Below are positions 53,028 through 58,785 of a stretch of DNA of 58,785 nt, in pieces. The translations under genes and the position numbers were made by a program. The notes beneath the pieces are model-generated. The model was not told where the DNA came from and did not search any database. It saw only the letters and a program-made list of their open reading frames with translations. How positions within the stretch are numbered: position 1 is the first letter of the stretch; every line of letters begins with the position of its first letter. The stretch is taken from assembly GCA_003402705.1 (NCBI GenBank), contig QQNF01000018.1, positions 1-58,785 on the forward strand, given 5' to 3'. Source of the stretch: Verrucomicrobiota bacterium (GTDB lineage: Bacteria > Verrucomicrobiota > Verrucomicrobiia > Verrucomicrobiales > V1-33).

Positions 53028-54287
53028 TTAGCGGTCGCATTCGCCCATGACGAAGTCGAGGGAGCCGAGGATGGCTGGGACGTCGCTGATCATGTGTCCG
53101 ACGAGGAGTTCGGGGACGATGGAGAGGTTGACGAAGGATGGGCTGCGGATTTTGAGCCGATAGGGGACGCCGCCGCCTTTGCTGTTAATGTAGAAACCGA
53201 GTTCGCCCTTGGGGTTTTCGTGGCCAAAGTAGACCTCTCCTGGGGGGGCGTCGACGCTTTGGGTGGCGATGATGAAGTGGTGGATGAGTTCCTCCATTTT
53301 CATGAGGACGTTTTCCTTCTTCGGGAGGAGGCCTTTGGCTTCCGCGACGTTGATGGGGCCGTCGGGGAGGGTTTTGATGACCTGGCGGAGGATTTTGTAG
53401 CTTTGTCGCATTTCCTCGAGACGGACGAGGTAGCGGTCGTAGGAATCGCCGACGGAGCCGAGGGGGATATCGAAGTCGTACTGCTCGTAGCCGAGGTAAG
53501 GGTGGGCTTTACGGACGTCGTAGTCGACGCCGGCGGCACGGAGGTTGGGGCCGGTGAGGCCGTAGGCGATGGCGCGTTCTTTGGAGATGACGCCGATGTC
53601 CTTGGTTCGGTCGAGGAAGATCTTGTTCCGCGTGAGGAGTTGATCGATTTCATCGAGCTGGTGGGGGACGTTATCGAGGAACTTGTTGAGTTCCGGGAGG
53701 AAGTCGGGCGGGAGGTCGCGGATCTGGCCACCGACGCGGGTGTAGCTGGTGGTGAAGCGGGCTCCGGTGAGGATCTCGCAGAGGTTGTAGATTTTCTCGC
53801 GTTCGGTGAACGTGTAGAGGAAGACGGTCATGGCACCGCAGTCCATGGCGAAGACGCCCATGCCGAGGAAGTGTGCGGAGAGGCGTGCGAGTTCGCAGCA
53901 GATGACGCGGATGGCCTGGCCGCGGGCGGGGAGTTCCCAGCCCATGAGTTTTTCGACGGCCATGGCGTAGGCCACGTTGTTGGCGAGGGGGGCGAGGTAA
54001 TCGAGCCGGTCCGTGTAGGGCACGAACTGGTTGTAGTGCATGTTTTCGGCGATCTTTTCGTCGCCGCGGTGGAGGTAGCCGACGTCGGGGATGGCCTTGG
54101 AGATGATTTCGCCGTCGAGTTCGAGGATGAGGCGGAGGACCCCGTGGGTGGCGGGGTGGGAGGGGCCCATGTTGAGGACGAGCTTTTCCCCGATCATGTC
54201 GGAGGCTGTCTGCTGATATTCCTCGACCTGGAGCGCGGCACGCGCGGCCATGTCTGGGGCTTCGATTTCTCGCACCGTCTTGCTCAT
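53028..54287 (-). CDS. nuoD: NADH-quinone oxidoreductase subunit D (orphan)
   Basis: 419 residues, full length. The complex I 49-kDa signatures are present: LNMGPSHPATHGVLRLILELDGE, GYLHRGDEKIAENM, YTDRLDYLAPLANNVAYA and a C-terminal DVPAILGSLDFVMGECDR that shapes the quinone-binding site. Complex I passes electrons from NADH to quinone and pumps protons. Other nuo genes normally surround nuoD (C upstream, E downstream), but here the neighbours are unrelated. It may complement a locus elsewhere or be the sole nuoD copy displaced. A Rex-type operator lies 80 bases upstream and a terminator-like hairpin just before the ATG. Confidence 0.93.
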   Translation of the reverse strand: MSKTVREIEAPDMAARAALQVEEYQQTASDMIGEKLVLNMGPSHPATHGVLRLILELDGEIISKAIPDVGYLHRGDEKIAENMHYNQFVPYTDRLDYLAPLANNVAYAMAVEKLMGWELPARGQAIRVICCELARLSAHFLGMGVFAMDCGAMTVFLYTFTEREKIYNLCEILTGARFTTSYTRVGGQIRDLPPDFLPELNKFLDNVPHQLDEIDQLLTRNKIFLDRTKDIGVISKERAIAYGLTGPNLRAAGVDYDVRKAHPYLGYEQYDFDIPLGSVGDSYDRYLVRLEEMRQSYKILRQVIKTLPDGPINVAEAKGLLPKKENVLMKMEELIHHFIIATQSVDAPPGEVYFGHENPKGELGFYINSKGGGVPYRLKIRSPSFVNLSIVPELLVGHMISDVPAILGSLDFVMGECDR

Positions 54288-54298
54288 AGGGAACCTGA

Positions 54299-54323
54299 GG
54301 AAAAAAGAGGCCGGTCAGCGGCC
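54299..54323 (-). terminator. Terminator-like hairpin in the nuoD leader
   Basis: On the minus strand GGCCG-ctgac-CGGCC is followed by TCTTTTTT, ending about 12 bases before the nuoD start (54287). No minus-strand gene lies upstream that it could terminate, so it may be an attenuator. Confidence 0.6.
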
Positions 54324-54366
54324 AATTACGGAAGCTACGGGCGCGGGGAGGGGCGGCAAGACGAAT

Positions 54367-54384
54367 TTGTGAAATATTTCACAA
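54367..54384. promoter_or_regulatory. Perfect Rex-type operator palindrome
   Basis: TTGTGAAATATTTCACAA is an 18-bp perfect palindrome in the divergent nuoD/pgeF region, 80 bases before nuoD and 53 before the pgeF-like ATG. It matches the Rex consensus TTGTGAA-N4-TTCACAA exactly, and Rex typically controls NADH dehydrogenase and anaerobic genes according to the NADH/NAD+ ratio. CRP-type sites (TGTGA-N6-TCACA) also fit, so the regulator is not certain. Confidence 0.7.
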
Positions 54385-54437
54385 GCGGTGCGAGTGGTTC
54401 CGCTGGCGGGAGGGAAGGAGGTGTGGCAGTCGGGGGG

Positions 54438-55136
54438 ATGGAGCCTGATGAGCGAGTGATTTCGGCTGGGTTGGTGGAGCGCTATGCGCCATTGGGTGCG
54501 GAGCGAGGGTGGCTGGCGCATGGGTTGGTGCGTCGGGTGCCGGGGGGGGAGGTGGGGTATGACAAGGAGGCGGTGCTGGCGGGATTGCAGCCGTGGCACG
54601 ATGCGGCGGTGCGGGCGCTGGGGTTCGATGCGGGGAAGGTGTACGGGGCGGAACAGGTGCACGGGGCGGAGGTGGCGGTGATCGATGAGGGATCGCCGCG
54701 ATGGACCGCGGGGGTGGACGGGTTGATCACGGATGTGGTCGGGGTGGTGCTGGCGATCCATGTGGCGGATTGCGCGCCGGTGTGGGTGGTGGATCCGGTG
54801 CGGCGGGTGCATGCGGTGCTGCATTCGGGGCGGAAGAGCACGGAGGGGAATATCACGGGTCGGGCGATTGGGGTGATGCGGGATCGGTTCGGGTGCGATC
54901 CGGGGGATCTGAGGGTGATGATAGGGCCGGCGATTCGGCCGCCGTGGTTTGAGGTGGATATTCCTGCCATGATCGTGGCGGATGCGGTCGCGGCTGGGGT
55001 TAGGGTGGAGAGGGTGGCGGATTGCGGGATCTGCACCTATGCTAGTGCGGAGTCGCTGTATTATTCGTATCGGCGCGAGAAGGGATGCACGGGGCGGATG
55101 GTGGCGTTGGCGGGGAGGCTGAAATTTGAGATTTGA
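54438..55136 (+). CDS. PgeF/YfiH-like laccase-domain protein (purine nucleoside phosphorylase type)
   Basis: 232 residues from the ATG at 54438; AAGGAGGT lies 15 bases upstream. The family metal ligands are His75 in EQVHGAEVA, Cys112 in HVADCAPVW and His129 in AVLHSGRKS; the usual HAGWRG motif is replaced by HSGRKS. Family members act as zinc-dependent nucleoside phosphorylases/deaminases or as peptidoglycan-editing factors. The C-terminal residues KFEI and the stop lie inside the heptamer repeat. The frame remains open back to 53010 through antisense nuoD, but that part is a shadow. Confidence 0.8.
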   Translation: MEPDERVISAGLVERYAPLGAERGWLAHGLVRRVPGGEVGYDKEAVLAGLQPWHDAAVRALGFDAGKVYGAEQVHGAEVAVIDEGSPRWTAGVDGLITDVVGVVLAIHVADCAPVWVVDPVRRVHAVLHSGRKSTEGNITGRAIGVMRDRFGCDPGDLRVMIGPAIRPPWFEVDIPAMIVADAVAAGVRVERVADCGICTYASAESLYYSYRREKGCTGRMVALAGRLKFEI

Positions 55137-55450
55137 GATTTGAGATTTGAGATTGGGGAAGGCGGGGAGGCTGAGATTTGAAATTTGAGATTTGAGATTT
55201 GAAATTTGAAATTTGAGATTGGGGTGGGCGAATTCGGCGAAGGGAGGGAGGCTGGAAATTTGAGATTTGAAATTTGAGATTGGGGAAGGCGGGTTCGGCG
55301 AGGGGAGGGAGGCTGAAATTTGAGATTTGAGATTTGAGATTGGGGTGGGCGAGGGGAGGGCGGGGGCGGAAGATTTGAGAATTGAGATCTGAGATCTGAG
55401 ATTGGGGTGGGAGGGGACGGAGGCGGAAAATTTGAGATTTGAGATTGGGG
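55120..55450 (+). repeat. Nested heptamer (TGARATT) repeat array
   Basis: Six blocks of tandem TGAGATT/TGAAATT heptamers, at about 55120-55158, 55172-55224, 55254-55285, 55315-55346, 55371-55406 and 55427-55450. Each ends in GATTGGGG and is separated by a G-rich spacer such as GGCG-n-GGGAGGGAGGCT. So a heptamer repeat is embedded in a higher-order repeat of roughly 50-80 bases. It starts in the 3' end of the pgeF-like gene. Translated frames (SQISNLKSQIS-like) are spurious. Confidence 0.9.
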
Positions 55451-55794
55451 TGGGTGGGTGGATTCACGGATTGGATCCCTCGATGGATTCACTGTGGATT
55501 CCTACTCGCAGATCCGGCCTTTCGGACTGGAGGCAAAGCAGTTGGGTTGATAACTTCCCGGCAGAAGGCGCCGCGGGCGCTGACCATGCCGATGGCGTTT
55601 GCGGAGAGACACCTGACGTCTCGCTCCACCACTAGCGTCCTGCCCTGCCACTGCACGCCCATTGGTGGAAGACTTCTCCGGGAAATCAGGCGGGTTCCGT
55701 GATTTCACAGGTAGCGCGAACGCGAAAATTGACGATTGAAGAGTCCCGATTCGAGTGCAAAAGATCGCAATCTGTCCCGCCTCTAGAAGCACCC
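55451..55794. other. Gene-free junction between the skewed backbone and the helicase
   Basis: About 345 bases. The strong plus-strand G excess stops here. A minus-strand frame (55502-55792) has no recognisable product and may be a gene remnant. No tRNA or attachment-site repeat was recognised. Confidence 0.5.
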
Positions 55795-58785
55795 ATGAAT
55801 GTTTTTGATCACCGTCAACGCCTTGTGGATGACTACTCCAGTTACACGCAAAGCTTCATCAAGATCAGGGATGAAAGGGTCGGCAAGTTCGTCAGTACAG
55901 CACTGTCGAAGGGCGTGTTTTGGCCCGAACCGCTCCTCCAGCTCAACCCCACTTTTCTGCCTGGAGGCACCATTGATGATCTGACCCGGGAGAAAGTGCT
56001 CCACCCGGAGTGTTCCCGAATTTTCCGTATCGACAAAACCGAGGACGACCACACGGGAAAGCCGCTTTTTCTGCACACACACCAGCGGGAAGCAATTCTC
56101 AAGGCGAAGAAGGGGATGTCCTATATTCTGACTAGCGGGACTGGCTCCGGCAAGAGTCTGACTTACATCATCCCAATAGTGGACCACGTGCTCAGGAGCG
56201 GATCAGGAAAAGGGATCCAGGCGATCGTCGTTTATCCGATGAATGCTCTCGCCAACAGTCAGGACGAGGAACTCAGGAAATTTCTTCAGCGGGGCTACCC
56301 TGAGGGCAAGCCTCCGGTGACGTTTGCCCGTTACACCGGGCAGGAAAAAGGCGATGTCAGAGAGGCAATCCGCAAGAGTCCTCCTGATATCCTCCTGACT
56401 AATTACATGATGCTGGAGCTGTTGCTCACGCGCCGGGAGGATCGCGAACTTCTCAGGGCCGCCAGCGGACTTAGCTTCCTTGTTTTCGATGAACTTCATA
56501 CCTACCGAGGCCGCCAGGGCGCGGATGTTGCCCTTCTTATCCGGCGCTGCCGTCAGTCTTTCGGCAGGGAAGGAATGATCTGTATAGGGACGTCCGCCAC
56601 CATGGCGAGCGGTGGTTCAACGGATAACCAAAGACATGAAGTGGCAAAAGTCGCGGAGACTCTCTTCGGCGTGCCATTCGACAGCTCCCAGGTCATCGGA
56701 GAAACACTTGAGAGGGCGACGCCCGAGATTGATTTAGGTGCCCCGGACGTGGTTGGCGCTATCCGAAAAACCATTGAGAGCGGTGGGGAGCCGCCGGATA
56801 CGTATGAAGAGTTCCGGGCCCACCCGCTTGCTTCATGGATCGAAACCACCTTTGGGATTCGGGCGGAGGCGGAAACAGGCCGACTCGTTCGGCAGGCCCC
56901 GCGGCGATTGAAGGGGGGCGAATTGCAAGGACAACAAAGCGCGGCGGAAGAGTTGTTTGCCATGACCGCCAGTAGTCCCGATCAATGTGAGATGGTTTTA
57001 CGGTCGTTTCTCCTGAAGGGAGCGGAACTTCACAGCAGCCCGTCCAGCAGGTTTCCGATTTTTGCTTTCCGTCTGCACCAATTCTTCACCCGTGGCGATA
57101 CCGTCTGGGCAACGATCGAGCCCGAGGAGGAGCGCCATCTGGAGCTGTCGAAAAAGAATGCCAAGCCGGGGGAACCGCAAAAGATACTCTTTCCACTAGT
57201 CTTCTGCCGGCATTGCGGGGCCGCCTACTATAAAGTCAGAGCGCTCGAGGGTGATAATGGATTGAAGCTCGTCCCGCGTGAGGACGGGAGAGAGGAGGGA
57301 GACGATGGGCAAAGTGACGCCTACCTGCACGTGTCACAGTCGACACCATGGCCAAGAGTGGAGAGTGACGAATTGATGCAAAGGATTCCTTCATTTCTGA
57401 AAGAGTCGACGGAGCTGGGCTTCGAGCGGATCAGGCCGGAGGCCCGCGGAGACCTTCCGCAGCCCGTCTTTGTAGACTCCTCTGGTTCAGTTGTATCCGA
57501 GGGAGATGGTATCCCCGGAGCCTTGATTCGCCGGAATTTTCTCTTCTGCCTTGAGCCATCCTGTGGAGTTGCCTACGCAAAGAATCAAAAATCGGAGAGA
57601 GCTAAACTGGCAACGCTCGGGGTGGATAACAGAAGCACGGCTACCACCATTCTCGCCGTGCGTTCTCTGATTGAGTTGCAGCAGGATCAGTCCCTTGAAC
57701 GCAAGGCCCGGAAGCTTCTCAGTTTCACGGACAACCGGCAGGATGCATCATTGCAGGCCGGTCATTTTAACGACTTTGCCCAGGTGGCTCTCCTTCGTTC
57801 GGCGCTACACAAGGCAACCCAGGACGCGGGAGCCAGTGGCCTTGGGCACGGGGACCTGTCCCGGGCAGTATTCACAGCGATGCAGTTGAGCTTCGACGAG
57901 TATGCTGCCGATCCGGACGTTCGGGGTCCGGCCCGGAACGCGACCAATGAGGCACTTCGGCGGGTGATCGACTATTATCTCTACCGTGACTTGCAGCGCG
58001 GGTGGCGCGTGACGGCTCCAAATTTGGAGGACTGCGGGCTCCTTGCCTTCGACTACGATGGCCTCTGCGGGCAGGATGGACTTCTGGGGGAGAAAGCATT
58101 ATGGAGCGAAGGCTTCCATATAACGCGTGGACGGGATGAAAAAATCTTTGTTGAGACTCCCGCCGTTCTCAGGGATTGCCCGGAGGAAAACATCGAGGAG
58201 CTGCTGCGCACACTTCTGGACGTGCTTCGCCGGTCACTTGCTGTGAAGGTAGATGTTCTTGATCCGCAGAAGCAGCTCGATTTGGTGGAGCAAACCAAGC
58301 CCCGCCTACTGGAGGACACGGTCTGGTATCTTGAAGATTCAAGGGAGCTGGTAAAGTCGGTAGTCGCATATCCCCGTCCCAAGAAATCCCCGCCAGCCAA
58401 AGATCACCACGGGATTTTTGTATCGTCGTTTGGCGGGTACGGCCGCTATCTGAAGCGCTCCCTCGCTCCCCATGTGCAAGTCAAGCAGCGCTTCGGAAGA
58501 CCTGAAGTGGATGAGGCCATTCGGTTCCTGCTGCTCGCGCTCAAACGATACGGTATCGTGGAGCAGGTCCGTAGCGACAGTGAGGGGGGGGATCCCGGCT
58601 ATCAAATAAACACCGACGCTCTTCGCTGGCTCCCTGCGGCGGGCGAGATTAAACCTATCGACCGAACCCGCCTGTTGGAAGCTGGAGAAGTCCCTCCGGA
58701 GGTGAATCGCTACTTCGTGGAGTGCTACCGCCGCTTCGTTGACCTGAAGTGCGTCCTCGAAGCCCGCGAGCACACGGCGCAGGTC
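55795..58785 (+). CDS. Large DEAD/DEAH-box helicase, probably phage-defence type (partial)
   Basis: 997 codons with no stop before the window end. Helicase motifs: Walker A GTGSGKS (residues 115-121), Ia-like VVYPMNALANSQ, Walker B/DEAH-like VFDELHTYRG (DELH at 232-235), motif III GTSATM (265-270) and LLSFTDNRQDASLQAGHF near residue 643. Two cysteine pairs, CRHC (471-474) and CLEPSC (585-590), suggest zinc binding. The set fits the DUF1998/MrfA-like helicases that serve Druantia (DruE) and DISARM (DrmA); the subfamily cannot be fixed without the C-terminus. Balanced codon use differs from the backbone and suggests acquisition. The remaining domains and partner genes lie beyond the window. Confidence 0.8.
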   Translation, partial: MNVFDHRQRLVDDYSSYTQSFIKIRDERVGKFVSTALSKGVFWPEPLLQLNPTFLPGGTIDDLTREKVLHPECSRIFRIDKTEDDHTGKPLFLHTHQREAILKAKKGMSYILTSGTGSGKSLTYIIPIVDHVLRSGSGKGIQAIVVYPMNALANSQDEELRKFLQRGYPEGKPPVTFARYTGQEKGDVREAIRKSPPDILLTNYMMLELLLTRREDRELLRAASGLSFLVFDELHTYRGRQGADVALLIRRCRQSFGREGMICIGTSATMASGGSTDNQRHEVAKVAETLFGVPFDSSQVIGETLERATPEIDLGAPDVVGAIRKTIESGGEPPDTYEEFRAHPLASWIETTFGIRAEAETGRLVRQAPRRLKGGELQGQQSAAEELFAMTASSPDQCEMVLRSFLLKGAELHSSPSSRFPIFAFRLHQFFTRGDTVWATIEPEEERHLELSKKNAKPGEPQKILFPLVFCRHCGAAYYKVRALEGDNGLKLVPREDGREEGDDGQSDAYLHVSQSTPWPRVESDELMQRIPSFLKESTELGFERIRPEARGDLPQPVFVDSSGSVVSEGDGIPGALIRRNFLFCLEPSCGVAYAKNQKSERAKLATLGVDNRSTATTILAVRSLIELQQDQSLERKARKLLSFTDNRQDASLQAGHFNDFAQVALLRSALHKATQDAGASGLGHGDLSRAVFTAMQLSFDEYAADPDVRGPARNATNEALRRVIDYYLYRDLQRGWRVTAPNLEDCGLLAFDYDGLCGQDGLLGEKALWSEGFHITRGRDEKIFVETPAVLRDCPEENIEELLRTLLDVLRRSLAVKVDVLDPQKQLDLVEQTKPRLLEDTVWYLEDSRELVKSVVAYPRPKKSPPAKDHHGIFVSSFGGYGRYLKRSLAPHVQVKQRFGRPEVDEAIRFLLLALKRYGIVEQVRSDSEGGDPGYQINTDALRWLPAAGEIKPIDRTRLLEAGEVPPEVNRYFVECYRRFVDLKCVLEAREHTAQV

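Noticed and set aside
53010..54437. Open plus-strand frame upstream of and continuous with the PgeF-like gene
   Set aside because: It runs antisense through nuoD and has the acidic Gly/Val/Asp composition of a shadow; the real start with a family match is 54438.
55120..55450. Coding or CRISPR interpretation of the heptamer array
   Set aside because: Predicted peptides are pure repeat translations, and the units (7 bases) are too short for CRISPR repeats.
55502..55792. 96-codon minus-strand frame
   Set aside because: No recognised domain, start signal or neighbour support; may be a remnant but is not supported as a gene.
55451..55794. tRNA or attachment site at the skew break
   Set aside because: No cloverleaf or matching direct repeat could be recognised by eye in this stretch.

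Overview
The window looks like a chromosomal segment of a high-GC member of the Verrucomicrobiota, probably class Verrucomicrobiae. The phylum is inferred from a PVC-type heme-binding CxxCH protein (41978-45157), an exosortase with an EpsI-like partner, planctomycete/verrucomicrobial giant secreted and repeat proteins, and dispersed palindromes of the CACAGGCA-TGCCTGTG kind that are common in this phylum. No rRNA, tRNA, CRISPR array or insertion sequence was recognised. From 1 to about 55.4 kb the plus strand is very G-rich whichever way a gene points: plus-strand genes use G-ending codons and minus-strand genes use C-ending codons. This looks like a strong replication-strand skew and it produces many long false antisense frames.

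Layout. 1-10.4 kb (+): degenerate repeats, a LysM lipoprotein, a sodium/solute symporter, cinA, polX, a secreted MGH1-like glycosidase and a beta-helix protein. 10.4-17.25 kb (-): a transcription/translation operon nusA-infB-rbfA-nrnA-truB-ribF, with a promoter and a terminator-like hairpin in the nusA leader. 17.9-20.4 kb (+): four overlapping pseudopilin genes, the last two with Gly-rich tails. 20.7-21.9 kb (-): a Fic protein behind a motif-rich control region. 22.2-23.3 kb (+): a thioredoxin-fold protein. 23.4-25.7 kb (-): tonB-exbB-exbD plus a coiled-coil gene, divergent from a FecA-like TonB receptor (25.9-28.3 kb), with two Fur-like boxes between them.

28.3-31.1 kb: an unrecognised gene, a palindrome-rich spacer and a TAT-exported 5'-nucleotidase. 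31.3-37.8 kb: one giant secreted protein of 2170 residues. 38-45 kb (+): a BI-1 membrane protein, exosortase plus EpsI-like protein, selA, and the PVC heme protein, whose stop codon lies in a heptanucleotide repeat. 45.2-52.9 kb: an Hsp70 paralogue, an FAD-dependent reductase, an OmpA-like lipoprotein, a tandem-duplicated DUF481 barrel, and an alpha-repeat protein with about 20 W-x3-DP repeats. 53-55.1 kb: an orphan nuoD and a PgeF-like laccase-domain gene, divergent around a perfect Rex-type palindrome.

55.1-55.45 kb is a nested heptamer-repeat tract. Beyond it the strand skew disappears and a large DEAD/DEAH helicase, probably of a phage-defence type, runs off the window end. This is the clearest sign of horizontal acquisition.

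The themes that connect genes are the TonB/receptor iron module, the nusA translation operon, the pseudopilin operon, and the Rex-nuoD redox link. No complete new system is proven. The best leads are the defence-type helicase at the edge, the giant protein, the W-DP repeat protein, the pseudopilins with expandable tails, and the leader hairpins before nusA and nuoD.
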